Under the pieces are notes generated by a model. That model had not been told where the DNA came from. It made no database searches and saw nothing but the letters and a program-made list of their open reading frames with translations. From Alloboseaceae bacterium BT-24-1 (lineage in GTDB: Bacteria > Pseudomonadota > Alphaproteobacteria > Rhizobiales > Beijerinckiaceae): a stretch of DNA of 64,000 nt. The stretch is taken from contig JAOYTL010000002.1 of NCBI GenBank assembly GCA_025846845.1, positions 310,001 through 374,000 of the forward strand. The letters run 5' to 3'. Position 1 is the stretch's first letter, and every line of letters starts with the position of its first letter. The translations under genes were made by a program, and so were the position numbers. This document shows positions 32,631 through 40,981 of this stretch, in pieces.

Positions 32631-33998
32631 ATGGAACTCGACGTTCACGATCGCATCACCGCCGATCCGACGCCCGAGGACATCGTCCGTGCCATCGATC
32701 TGCGCGGCGACGATCCCGACTGGTTCATCAACCTCTCCGACGGCGACGGCTATGTCGAAGCGGAGCGGGATGAGGGCGCCCGGTTCCGGCTGGCCTATCA
32801 TTCCGGCAAGGCAAGGTTCGATGCCGCGGAGACGGTTGACGCCGCGGCGCTGAAGACGATCTTCCTCGCTTATCTCGACGGCAATGACAGCTGGCGCGCC
32901 AACCGTAATTGGTTGCGCAGGGCGTCGCCGACCAAGGCGGCCGAAGCGTCGGGCGAGCCGCCGGTCTGGGCGATCGTGGCGGTGGTCGCCTCGCTGGCGC
33001 TGATCTTCGTGATCGCGGAGGTGCTGCCTGAGAGCTGGCTGGAAAAGTTGCCCTTCGCCGGAACGACCTTCGGCAACATCGCGCTGATCGCATTGCCGAT
33101 GGTGGTTATGGTCGCCGCGATGGTCATCAACGCCGTGCTCAAGGTGCGGCGCGCCAAGGGATGGGTGCAGGCGCAGGGGCGCATCACCCTGTCGACAATG
33201 GGAGTACGCCGCCCGCCTGCCGGCAACGAGATCGGCACGGTCGTGAACGTCCCCGACGTCGCCTACACCTTCAAGATCGGCGGGCAGGATTATCGCGGCA
33301 CGCGCGTCAGTCTCGGCGACATCAGCGGCAAATATGCCGAGGAGGCGCTGGCGCGCTATCCGGCCGGCAAGACAGTGACGGTCTACTACGACCCGGCCGA
33401 TCCCGACGATTGCGTGCTGGAGCGCGATGCTCCGAAGGGCGCGGTCAAAGGCTGTGGCCTCGCTCTGCTCGTCGTCGTGCTCCTCGTCTGGGGACTTTAC
33501 TGGGTGGCTACGCGAGGAGCCGAAGCGCTCAAGGCACGGATGCCGGACGCGGATGTCCCGGTGACGCTGTTCGCCGCGCTGTTCGGCCTGGCGGCGCTCC
33601 TGTTTTTCGCCGCTCACCGGCGCTATCTCTCCCGCGCCAATGCTTGGCCGGTCACCCAAGGCGAGATCGTCTCCAGCGTCGTCGAGCGACGCGTCTCGAC
33701 GGAGAATGGCAGGACGCGCACGACCTATCTCCCCGTCGTCGAGTTCGCCTACACGGTCGGCGGCAACCGCTTGCACAGCCGGCAAGTGAAGCTCGGCCTG
33801 GAGGTATCGGGGTCGGAGAGTTTCGCGCAAAAGATCGTCGATCGCTATCAGGCCGGAACGAAGGTCGACGTGCACTATGATCCGCAGGACCCGTCGAACG
33901 CGGCTCTGGAAAACCCGACGGAAACCAACTGGCTCCTGCTCGGCGTCGCGCTCGCCTGTTTCGCCATCGCGCTCTATGCGAGCCGCATCTTCGGCTAG
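32631..33998 (+). CDS. Membrane protein with two DUF3592 domains
   Basis: A 455-residue protein. The first 110 residues are a soluble unknown domain. Two repeated blocks follow, each with a membrane segment and then a beta-rich domain: YTFKIGGQDYRGTRVSLGD ... VTVYYDPADPDDCVLE and FAYTVGGNRLHSRQVKLGLE ... VDVHYDPQDPSNAALE. The shared VxVxYDPxDP ending is diagnostic of DUF3592. Four helices in total, the last at the C-terminus. Function is unknown. It lies between the permease and binding-protein genes of an ABC importer. Its stop overlaps the stop of the convergent gene at 33995 (CTAG). Confidence 0.8.
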   Translation: MELDVHDRITADPTPEDIVRAIDLRGDDPDWFINLSDGDGYVEAERDEGARFRLAYHSGKARFDAAETVDAAALKTIFLAYLDGNDSWRANRNWLRRASPTKAAEASGEPPVWAIVAVVASLALIFVIAEVLPESWLEKLPFAGTTFGNIALIALPMVVMVAAMVINAVLKVRRAKGWVQAQGRITLSTMGVRRPPAGNEIGTVVNVPDVAYTFKIGGQDYRGTRVSLGDISGKYAEEALARYPAGKTVTVYYDPADPDDCVLERDAPKGAVKGCGLALLVVVLLVWGLYWVATRGAEALKARMPDADVPVTLFAALFGLAALLFFAAHRRYLSRANAWPVTQGEIVSSVVERRVSTENGRTRTTYLPVVEFAYTVGGNRLHSRQVKLGLEVSGSESFAQKIVDRYQAGTKVDVHYDPQDPSNAALENPTETNWLLLGVALACFAIALYASRIFG

Positions 33999-34501
33999 GA
34001 GTCCTGGCCCGGCAGGGCCTTGAGCTTCCGCGTCAGCTCGGCGAAACGCGGCATCAGCTCCTCACGCCGTTGCACATGGCGATCGATCTCCGCCCGTCCG
34101 CTTGCCTTGTCACCATTCTCGTCCTGCTGCGCGGCCGCGCCTCCAAAAGTCTTGTCGAGCGCATAGGCTGCGGTCCGGTCGCTGAGCCAGGCGAGTTCCT
34201 GCTGAAGTGCCGTGTATTCGGTCATGAGCCTGAAACGCTCTTCGAACCGGATCAGCCCAGCTAGATCATCGGCGGCCTTGGCCGATGGGGCTGAGCGATC
34301 GCCAGCACTCGCCTGAGCGAGAACGGCTTGAGCCTGTTCCGACAGGTCGAGAATGACGGCGTCATTCTGCTCGGATACGGCCGGCACCATGCTAGCCGGC
34401 GCGGCGGGGGCGCGGTCTTCTGCCAGCAGGCTTGATGACGGCGCGCCCTGTTGGAGCTCACGTAGGGAAGGCGCAGTCCGGGCCGCCACCGCGTCCACCA
34501 T
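33995..34501 (-). CDS. Hypothetical protein with C-terminal coiled-coil
   Basis: A 168-residue soluble protein that I do not recognise. The N-terminal third is Ala/Pro/Ser-rich and low complexity. A short ordered patch follows (NDAVILDLSEQAQAVLAQASAG), then a long charged helical region (RFEERFRLMTEYTALQQELAWLSDRTAAYALDK and RAEIDRHVQRREELMPRFAELTRKLKAL). ATG 34501 has AGGAGACGG upstream on its strand and is preferred over ATG 34576. It separates an ABC importer's ATPase/permease genes from the binding-protein gene but is read the other way. Confidence 0.6.
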   Translation of the reverse strand: MVDAVAARTAPSLRELQQGAPSSSLLAEDRAPAAPASMVPAVSEQNDAVILDLSEQAQAVLAQASAGDRSAPSAKAADDLAGLIRFEERFRLMTEYTALQQELAWLSDRTAAYALDKTFGGAAAQQDENGDKASGRAEIDRHVQRREELMPRFAELTRKLKALPGQDS

Positions 34502-34743
34502 GACCGTCTCCTGTTTCGTCCGTTCTGGTCGAAAGCCCTTGTTGAGGCGTAGCCGGCAAGCAGTATGGGAGGCCATCTTTAACGAGCCTTGAATCTTTCC
34601 CCTCGCTTCCGCGTCGATCGGCCTCGGCTTCAGGCCTTGCGCGGTGTTGTGCCTGCGCTTGCCCAGCTTGTGCCAATGCGCCTATCTTCATCGCGAAATC
34701 GCGCCTTTTTCGAAGCGCGTCATCGATCAACCGGAGGAAACCC

Positions 34744-35769
34744 ATGTTTTTCACTCGCCGCGCAGCGCTGGCTGCGCTCGCTTTCACCACGGCGCTCGGC
34801 GTCTCGCCGGCCTTCGCGCAGAACGCCGAGAAGCCCAAGCTGACACTCGGTGTCGGTGGCAAGCAGCTCCTGTATTATCTCCCGCTCACAGTCGCGGAGA
34901 AGAAGGGCTTCTTCAAGGACCAGGGGCTCGACGTCGAGATCAACGATTTCGGCGGCGGCGCCAAGTCGCTGCAGGCGCTCGTCGGCGGCTCGGTCGACGT
35001 CGTCACCGGCGCCTATGAGCACACCATCCGCATGCAGGCCAAGGGCCAGGACATCCGGGCCGTGATCGAGCTCGGGCGCTTCCCGGCGATCACCATCGCG
35101 GTGCGCAAGGACCTCGCCGACAAAGTCAAGTCGGCCGCCGACTTCAAGGGCCTCAAGATCGGCGTCACTGCGCCGGGCTCTTCGACGGCGCTGACGGCAC
35201 AATACGCCATGGTCAAAGCGGGCCTCAAGGCGAGCGATGCGCCGATCATCGGTGTCGGTGCCGGCGCCAGCGCAGTCGCGGCGATCAAGCAGAAGCAGGT
35301 CGACCTGATCTCGCATCTCGACCCCGTCACCTCGAAGCTGGAAGCGGACGGCGATGTCGTCTCGCTGATCGACACCCGCACCGAAGCCGGCACCAAGGCG
35401 CTGTTCGGCGGCTCGAACCCGGCGGCGGTGCTCTATCTCAAGAACGACTTCGCCGAGAAGAACCCGGTGACGACGCAGAAGCTCGTCAACGCGCTGATGA
35501 AGTCGCTGAAATGGCTGGAGACGGCCAAGCCCGAGGATGTCGCCGACCTCGTCCCGGCCGAGTATCATCTCGGTGATAAGCCGCTCTACCTCACGGCTGT
35601 GAAGAACTCGCAGGAGAGCTATTCGCGCACCGGCATCCCGACGGCCGACGCGATGAAGAGCATGTACGACTCGCTCAAGCTGCTCGATCCGGAGCTGACC
35701 AACTCCAATGTCGACCTGACCAAGACCTTCATCGACTCGTTTGCGAAGAAGGCGGCGGCGGGGTCCTGA
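34744..35769 (+). CDS. ABC transporter substrate-binding protein (NMT1/THI5-like)
   Basis: A 341-residue periplasmic binding protein with an N-terminal signal peptide (RRAALAALAFTTALGVSPAFAQ). It belongs to the NitT/TauT/SsuA-type family: KQLLYYLPLTVAEKKGFFKDQGLDVEI, LVGGSVDVVTGAYEHTI and DFKGLKIGVTAPGSSTA are the typical blocks. The ligand is not determined; nitrate, aliphatic sulfonates, aromatics or thiamine precursors are bound by relatives. It is most likely the partner of the ATPase and permease at 30906-32563 despite 2 kb and two other genes between. A perfect terminator follows. Confidence 0.9.
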   Translation: MFFTRRAALAALAFTTALGVSPAFAQNAEKPKLTLGVGGKQLLYYLPLTVAEKKGFFKDQGLDVEINDFGGGAKSLQALVGGSVDVVTGAYEHTIRMQAKGQDIRAVIELGRFPAITIAVRKDLADKVKSAADFKGLKIGVTAPGSSTALTAQYAMVKAGLKASDAPIIGVGAGASAVAAIKQKQVDLISHLDPVTSKLEADGDVVSLIDTRTEAGTKALFGGSNPAAVLYLKNDFAEKNPVTTQKLVNALMKSLKWLETAKPEDVADLVPAEYHLGDKPLYLTAVKNSQESYSRTGIPTADAMKSMYDSLKLLDPELTNSNVDLTKTFIDSFAKKAAAGS

Positions 35770-35798
35770 TCGGGCTCAGCCCGCTCGTTACGCTGATG

Positions 35799-35831
35799 AT
35801 GGCGCCGCTTCACAGCGGCGCCATTTTCTTT
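35799..35831 (+). terminator. Terminator after the ABC binding-protein gene
   Basis: ATGGCGCCGCT (35799-35809) pairs perfectly with AGCGGCGCCAT (35814-35824) around TCAC, followed by TTTCTTT. Thirty bp after the stop codon. Confidence 0.9.
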
Positions 35832-35906
35832 GGCGCCCCATTGAACGCACACTGGACTTGCAGTTGTCGCGGCGCAAGATTGAACCTTGACGCAAGGAGA
35901 GGCGAC

Positions 35907-36314
35907 ATGATCCAGCGTGCTGCGATCGAAACCCTCGTTCGGGATGCCTATGCCGCCCGTCATCGTGGCGATCTCGATGCGCTGATGGACTACTTCCACC
36001 CACAGTGCAGCTACCGTCTCGCGGGAGGGCCGCAGGCCGCCGACGTCTTCATGCAGCCGGACGGGATCGAAGCTGTCCGGGAGCAGATGGCCGGGCTGAT
36101 CGCGACCTATGTCTTCAGCAATATCGAGGAGCTGGCGATGACGGTCGATGGTGAGACCGCCACTTTGCACTGGCGAGCCGATGTCGCATGCAAACCGACA
36201 GGCCGCAGCGGTTCTTTCGAGATCATGGACGTCTTCACCGTCTCCGACGGCAAGCTGAAGAGCGTCACGCAATTCACCGACACCGCCGGCGTGGCGCGGC
36301 TGAGCAGCATCTGA
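35907..36314 (+). CDS. SnoaL-like (NTF2 fold) protein
   Basis: A 135-residue single-domain protein with the NTF2-like cone fold of the SnoaL family: the first helix RAAIETLVRDAYAARHRGDLDALMDYFHPQCSY and the later IMDVFTVSDGKLKSVTQFTDTAGV. Family members are ester cyclases, isomerases or plain binding proteins; no active residues allow a choice here. AAGGAGAGGC precedes ATG 35907. It follows a strong terminator, so it has its own promoter in the 75-bp gap. A hairpin at 36332-36362 (CCGCCATCGC/GCGATGGCGG) follows the stop. Confidence 0.8.
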   Translation: MIQRAAIETLVRDAYAARHRGDLDALMDYFHPQCSYRLAGGPQAADVFMQPDGIEAVREQMAGLIATYVFSNIEELAMTVDGETATLHWRADVACKPTGRSGSFEIMDVFTVSDGKLKSVTQFTDTAGVARLSSI

Positions 36315-36812
36315 GGCGAGGCTGATCAAGCCCGCCATCGCTTGTGTTGCGGGCGATGGCGGTGCGCACCAGTCGCTGGGCTGCGGTTTCTCCCAAGAAC
36401 GGAGCTTCGCGTCGTCTGAGGATTTGTTCTTGTTTCGGGGGCGCCAGAACCAAGAGAGCCTGCTCATCTGTCTTCTCCACTGCCTCTATATACTCTCTGC
36501 TTCGCTTCGATCGATTTCCTGATTAATTCGATTGAAGAAATTCCTTATGATGCTTGTTGTGTTGAAGAATTCGGGCCGACGCAAGTATATCTTAGACGCG
36601 GCGCGATATTGGATGCAGGGGCGGATTCTGGTCAGGAGTGCACAAAGAAGAGGGAGAGCCGTATTTGAGCGGCCAGGAAACGTATTCGCCTGGTAGTCGG
36701 CTCAATTGCGCCCGACTAAAGTTCAATTGTCGTGCATTTGAAACTGGACGGATATTGTGGCGGCTTCTGCCGGAGGCATGTCCCAGCGGCCAACGACAAG
36801 AGCGCCCGCACG
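36315..36812. other. Gene-poor, AT-richer intergenic region
   Basis: Nearly 500 bp without a gene I can support. A 10-bp stem at 36332-36362 follows the SnoaL gene. From about 36480 to 36750 the base composition falls well below the surroundings (for example TTCCTGATTAATTCGATTG near 36520). Several short frames exist there but none has a ribosome site plus recognisable protein. It could be a degraded mobile element or a transferred fragment. Confidence 0.5.
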
Positions 36813-37226
36813 ATGCCGAATCCAGCCGCCTTGTTCGCCGTCGTCATCCTGATCCTGCCGATGGGCTATCTGCTGCTGGCGGCACCCGGCTTCCTGTTCG
36901 TGAAGCTCGACATTCTGCCTGTCGCCCGGCTTTTGCGCATGATGTTCGGCGCCTATTTCCAGGTGCTGACCATTGCCGCCTTCGTCGGAACGGTGGTTTT
37001 TGCCCTGACAGGCCGATGGGCATTCGTCATCGGCATTGCCGTGCTGGCGTCCACGCTCATGGCACGCCGCTGGTTCCTGCAGCGGATGGACGGCGAGATC
37101 GCTGCCTGGCCCGCCGATGTCGGCCGGCGGCTGCGCCGGCTGCACTATGGCGGCATGGCGTGCAATGCGATCCAGCTTGCCGTCGTCATCGTCAGCGTTC
37201 CCTACGTCATCGGCACGCCGGCCTGA
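36813..37226 (+). CDS. Four-helix integral membrane protein
   Basis: A 137-residue hydrophobic protein with about four membrane helices (ALFAVVILILPMGYLLLAAP, VLTIAAFVGTVVFAL, WAFVIGIAVLASTLMA, MACNAIQLAVVIVSVPYVIG). No family recognised. ATG 36813 (MPNPAAL) is preferred over ATG 36732, because the upstream extension is Cys/Arg-rich and poorly hydrophobic. It stands alone after the AT-rich region and 138 bp before pdxY. Confidence 0.6.
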   Translation: MPNPAALFAVVILILPMGYLLLAAPGFLFVKLDILPVARLLRMMFGAYFQVLTIAAFVGTVVFALTGRWAFVIGIAVLASTLMARRWFLQRMDGEIAAWPADVGRRLRRLHYGGMACNAIQLAVVIVSVPYVIGTPA

Positions 37227-37364
37227 GCAGGGCTTGCGAAAGGGCGGCTAGGGCAGGTCCGCCTCGCAGTGCGCTGATCGCTTCCATCACGGCTTTCGAT
37301 TGGCGCAGGCGGCGCCAGTCGCTAGGTTCGCCGCGTCGTTTCGTCGAAGGCTGGCCTATCTCCC

Positions 37365-38213
37365 ATGAACATCCTCTCGATCCAGTCCCATGTCGCCTAT
37401 GGCCATGTCGGCAATGCCTCGGCCGTGTTCCCGATGCAGCGCCTGGGCGTCGAGGTCTGGCCGATCCACACCGTGCAGTTCTCGAACCACACCGGCTATG
37501 GTGCCTGGAAGGGGCAGGTCTTCGATGGCGCCACGATCGATGAGTTGATGGCGGGCATCGGCGAGCGCGGCGTACTCGGACAATGCGACGGCGTGCTCTC
37601 CGGCTATATGGGCTCGGCCGATATCGGCCACGCCATCCTCTCGGCGGTGGCGAGGGTGCGCGAGGCCAACCCGAAGGCGATGTATTGCTGCGATCCGGTG
37701 ATCGGCGATGTCGGCCGCGGCGTCTTCGTGCGGCCGGGCATTCCGGAGTTCATGCGCGAGCAGGCGGTGCCGGCCGCCGACATCGTCACGCCGAACCAGT
37801 TCGAGCTGGAATTGCTCACCGATATCGAGGTCAGAACGCTGGCCGATGCGCACCGTGCCGTCGAGGCGCTGCGCGATGCCGGGCCAAAGGTCGTGCTCGT
37901 CACCTCGCTGATCACCAACGAGACGCCGGATGATGCGATCGACCTGATGGCGGCGGACGGGCAAGGCACTTATCGCGTGCGCACGCCGAAGATCGACATC
38001 AACATCAATGGCGCCGGGGACGCGATCGCGGCGCTGTTCTTCGTCCACTATCTGCGTGACGGCTCGGCTGCGAGCGCGCTCGGCAAGGCGGCGTCCTCGA
38101 TCTATGGCCTGCTGAAGCGGACCAAGGAGGCCGGCTCGCGCGAGATCCTGACGGTGGCGGCGCAGGACGAGTTCGTCACGCCCTCGCAGCTCTTCGCCCC
38201 TGAGGCGGTCTGA
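37365..38213 (+). CDS. pdxY: Pyridoxal kinase
   Basis: A 282-residue PfkB-like kinase that phosphorylates pyridoxal in vitamin B6 salvage. The N-terminal ILSIQSHVAYGHVGNASAVFPMQRLG is diagnostic for PdxY. YCCDPVIGD, DIVTPNQFELELLT and the catalytic NGAGDAIAALFF (anion hole and Asp base) are intact. No loop insertion suggests the PdxK form. It begins a tight run on the same strand: EEP-phosphohydrolase 5 nt later, then PhzF and NUDIX genes by overlap. Confidence 0.93.
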   Translation: MNILSIQSHVAYGHVGNASAVFPMQRLGVEVWPIHTVQFSNHTGYGAWKGQVFDGATIDELMAGIGERGVLGQCDGVLSGYMGSADIGHAILSAVARVREANPKAMYCCDPVIGDVGRGVFVRPGIPEFMREQAVPAADIVTPNQFELELLTDIEVRTLADAHRAVEALRDAGPKVVLVTSLITNETPDDAIDLMAADGQGTYRVRTPKIDININGAGDAIAALFFVHYLRDGSAASALGKAASSIYGLLKRTKEAGSREILTVAAQDEFVTPSQLFAPEAV

Positions 38214-38218
38214 CGCGC

Positions 38219-39340
38219 ATGAAACTGCGCCTCGGCACCTTCAACGTCGAGAATCTGCTGACGCGCCATCGCTTCGAGCCCGGCGGGCGGACCGAGACGG
38301 CCGCGGCGATGTCGCTGTTCCATTTCCCGCGCGCCGATGAGCGCGATGCGGTCGAGCGCTCGCTCGCGGTCGCGCTCGAGGACGACAAACGCCAGATGAC
38401 GGCGCTCGCCATCGCCGAGGCCAATGCCGATCTCTGGATGCTGCAGGAGGTCGATTCGCTCGCCAGCCTGCAGGCCTTCTTCGCCAATTACGTCCACCGC
38501 ATCGCCGATCATCGCTACGGCCATTTCACGCTGCTCGACGGCAATGACCGGCGCAATATCGACATCGGCTTCGCGGCGCGGCGCGACTTGTTACAGCCGC
38601 AGCAGGTCACGGTGCGCTCCTACAAGGGCATGAGCTTTGCCGACGCCGAGGCGTTCTCGCCCGAGATCGCGGCCTTCGGCATCGGCCCGCGCGACAAGGT
38701 CTTCGCCCGCGACTGCCTCGCAGTCGAGCTCGATCTCGGCGACCGGCGACTGACCCTGTTCGGCTGCCACCTCAAGTCGATGAACAATGGCCGCGACGAT
38801 GGCAGGCAGGCGACCCTGCCGATCCGCCGGGCCGAGGCGCTGGCAGTGAGGAAGATCGTCAAGGACTGGTTTGGTCCCGCTTGGCGCGAGGCGAACTGGG
38901 CGATCCTCGGCGATCTCAACGGCTATCGGATCGGGCTCGGGCCGCTGGCTGCGCCGGTCGACGAGGGCGACAGTGGCATCGAGCCGCTGCTCGAGGATTT
39001 CGCCATCGACCCGATGGGGGCGTTGCCGCCGCATGAGCGCTGGACGCATTTCCGGCGCTACTGGTCGGAAGAGCGCCAGAGCCTGATCGACAGCCATATG
39101 CCGCTCGACCATATCCTGCTCTCGCCGGCGCTCGCTGCGGCCAATCCGAACCCGGTGATGCAGACGATCCGGCGCGGTCTGCCCTATCGCGTGCCGCTCG
39201 ACCCGCGCGAGGCCGACCGCTCGATGGCCAAGCTCGCTCTGACCCATGACCGCTATCCGCGCGTCGGCTGGGATCGACCCAAGGCCTCCGATCACTGCCC
39301 GCTGACGATCGAACTTTCGATCCCGAAGGAGACCGCATGA
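38219..39340 (+). CDS. Endonuclease/exonuclease/phosphatase family protein
   Basis: A 373-residue metal-dependent phosphohydrolase of the DNase I-like EEP fold. LRLGTFNVENLL has the metal-binding Asn, WMLQEVDS the catalytic Glu, FGCHLKS the His-loop, AILGDLNGY the Asp-Asn pair, and PKASDHCPLTIEL the final Asp-His. Substrate unknown; nucleic acids, sphingomyelin-type lipids or inositol phosphates are used by relatives. No signal peptide, so it is cytoplasmic. It overlaps the PhzF gene by 4 nt (ATGA). Confidence 0.85.
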   Translation: MKLRLGTFNVENLLTRHRFEPGGRTETAAAMSLFHFPRADERDAVERSLAVALEDDKRQMTALAIAEANADLWMLQEVDSLASLQAFFANYVHRIADHRYGHFTLLDGNDRRNIDIGFAARRDLLQPQQVTVRSYKGMSFADAEAFSPEIAAFGIGPRDKVFARDCLAVELDLGDRRLTLFGCHLKSMNNGRDDGRQATLPIRRAEALAVRKIVKDWFGPAWREANWAILGDLNGYRIGLGPLAAPVDEGDSGIEPLLEDFAIDPMGALPPHERWTHFRRYWSEERQSLIDSHMPLDHILLSPALAAANPNPVMQTIRRGLPYRVPLDPREADRSMAKLALTHDRYPRVGWDRPKASDHCPLTIELSIPKETA

Positions 39341-40236
39341 GCCGCCGCTTCGTCACGCTCGACGTGTTCACGACCAGGCCGCATGCCGGCAATCCCCTCG
39401 CCGTCGTACTCGACAGCGAGGGGCTGGATACTCCGGCGATGCAGACCATCGCGCGCGAGTTCAACCTGTCGGAGACGGTCTTCGTCGCGCCGCCGGCCAA
39501 CCCCGCCAATCGCGCTGCGATCCGCATCTTCACGCCGGGGCAGGAGCTGCCCTTCGCCGGGCATCCGACTGTCGGTACGGCCGTGCTGCTGGCGCTGCGC
39601 GATGCGGCGGAAGGGCGGGCGGCGGACAGGCTCGTGCTGGAAGAGAAGGTCGGGCTGGTGCCCTGCGTGATCGCGCTCGGCAATGCGCGCAGCGCCCGCG
39701 CTACCTTCACCTTGCCGAAGCTGCCGGAGCAGATTGCGCAGCCGATCGCCAACGTGGCTCTAGCGGAAGCATTGGGGCTGGATGTGGCGGATCTCGGTTT
39801 CGAGGGACATCGGCCGAGCGCCTTCTCGGCCGGCGTCGCCTATACGACGGTGCCGGTCGCCAGTCGCGAGGCGGTAGCAAAGGCGCGTGTCGCCGGAACG
39901 TTCGAGCGGGCGATGGCGGCGGCCCAGAACGGCAATGCCTTCGTCTATTGCCGCGACACGGAGGAGGCCGGGCATCACTATCATGCCCGGATGTTCTGGC
40001 CGGAGAGCGGGATCAGCGAGGACCCGGCGACCGGCTCGGCCGTCGCCGCCTTCGCCGGCGCGATCATGGCGTTCGACCGGCCGGGCGATGGCACGCACCG
40101 CTTCGTCATCGAGCAGGGCTACGAGATGGGCCGGCCCTCGCAGATCGAGCTGACGCTGACGGTCCAGGGCGGCAGGTTGGCCTCGGCGACGATCGGCGGC
40201 GCAGCCGTGGTGATGAGCGAAGGCGTGCTGCTGTGA
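39337..40236 (+). CDS. PhzF family isomerase/epimerase-like protein
   Basis: A 299-residue PhzF protein of the diaminopimelate epimerase fold. The start VTLDVFTTRPHAGNPLAVV, catalytic Glu46 in NLSETVF, FTPGQELPFAGHPTVGTA and EDPATGSAVAAFAG are the conserved blocks. Only the true phenazine enzyme has a proven reaction, and there are no phenazine genes here, so the role is open. ATG 39337 overlaps the previous stop; its own stop overlaps the NUDIX GTG start. Confidence 0.88.
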   Translation: MSRRFVTLDVFTTRPHAGNPLAVVLDSEGLDTPAMQTIAREFNLSETVFVAPPANPANRAAIRIFTPGQELPFAGHPTVGTAVLLALRDAAEGRAADRLVLEEKVGLVPCVIALGNARSARATFTLPKLPEQIAQPIANVALAEALGLDVADLGFEGHRPSAFSAGVAYTTVPVASREAVAKARVAGTFERAMAAAQNGNAFVYCRDTEEAGHHYHARMFWPESGISEDPATGSAVAAFAGAIMAFDRPGDGTHRFVIEQGYEMGRPSQIELTLTVQGGRLASATIGGAAVVMSEGVLL

Positions 40237-40958
40237 GCGGCAATGGCGTCGTCGATGGCGAGATCGTCGCGCTCGATCGCGTCGAGGCGCGAGTCGAGGC
40301 GTTCGACTGGGCCTTCGCCCGCGAGCGCGCCGATGAGATCACGGCGCATTGGGCCAGGCTGACGGTCGGCAAGCCCTCCATGTTCAATGGCCGGATCATG
40401 CTGCAGCATCGTGCCGCGATCGCTGACGGCGTGTTCCGCGCCGGCTATTTCGGCGCCGACTACGCCGCCTTCCTGGCTTGGCGCGATTTCGGCTTGCCGA
40501 AGCCTGCGATCCGGAACGGCTTCGCCATGGCGGCGCTGCAGGCTGCCGACGGTGCCTTCCTGCTCGGCCGGATGGGCGAGCACACCGCCAATCCCGGCAA
40601 GGTCTATTTCGCCGCCGGCACGCCGGATGAAGAGGATGTGCGCCCGGACGGCACGCTCGACCTCGCCGGCAGCGTCACCCGCGAGCTCTGCGAGGAGACC
40701 GGGTTTACGCTGGACGAGATCTCGGTCGAGGAGCGCTGGACCGCAGTGATCGTGCCGGGACGGGTGGCCTTCATGCGGCCGGTCGGGATCGAGTTGCCGG
40801 CTGAAGATGCCCGCGAATTGATGCTGGAGCGGATCGCGCGGCAGGATGAGCCGGAGCTCTCCGATATCGTCATCGTCCGCACTCTCGCCGATTGCGCGGG
40901 TTACGACATGCCGCCCTTCATGACGTCCTATCTCGTCCATATCTTCGGGCGGGATTGA
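40233..40958 (+). CDS. NUDIX hydrolase
   Basis: A 241-residue protein with the NUDIX core REL-CEETGF at residues 150-158 (consensus REUxEExGU). The upstream Gly and Glu of the box are shifted by a short insertion (AGTPDEEDVRPDGTLD), so the box is not canonical. The N-terminal 80 residues form a separate domain. Substrate unknown; nucleoside diphosphate derivatives are usual. GTG 40233 overlaps the PhzF stop by 4 nt. Relatives lie in the same context as housekeeping genes. Confidence 0.8.
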   Translation: MSGNGVVDGEIVALDRVEARVEAFDWAFARERADEITAHWARLTVGKPSMFNGRIMLQHRAAIADGVFRAGYFGADYAAFLAWRDFGLPKPAIRNGFAMAALQAADGAFLLGRMGEHTANPGKVYFAAGTPDEEDVRPDGTLDLAGSVTRELCEETGFTLDEISVEERWTAVIVPGRVAFMRPVGIELPAEDARELMLERIARQDEPELSDIVIVRTLADCAGYDMPPFMTSYLVHIFGRD

Positions 40959-40981
40959 CCCTTTACCGATCGAGGTTGCCG

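Noticed and set aside
36344..36526. Short frame encoding a Ser/Arg/Cys-rich peptide in the AT-richer gap
   Set aside because: No ribosome site, and its composition is like shadow frames. It may be part of a degraded repeat.
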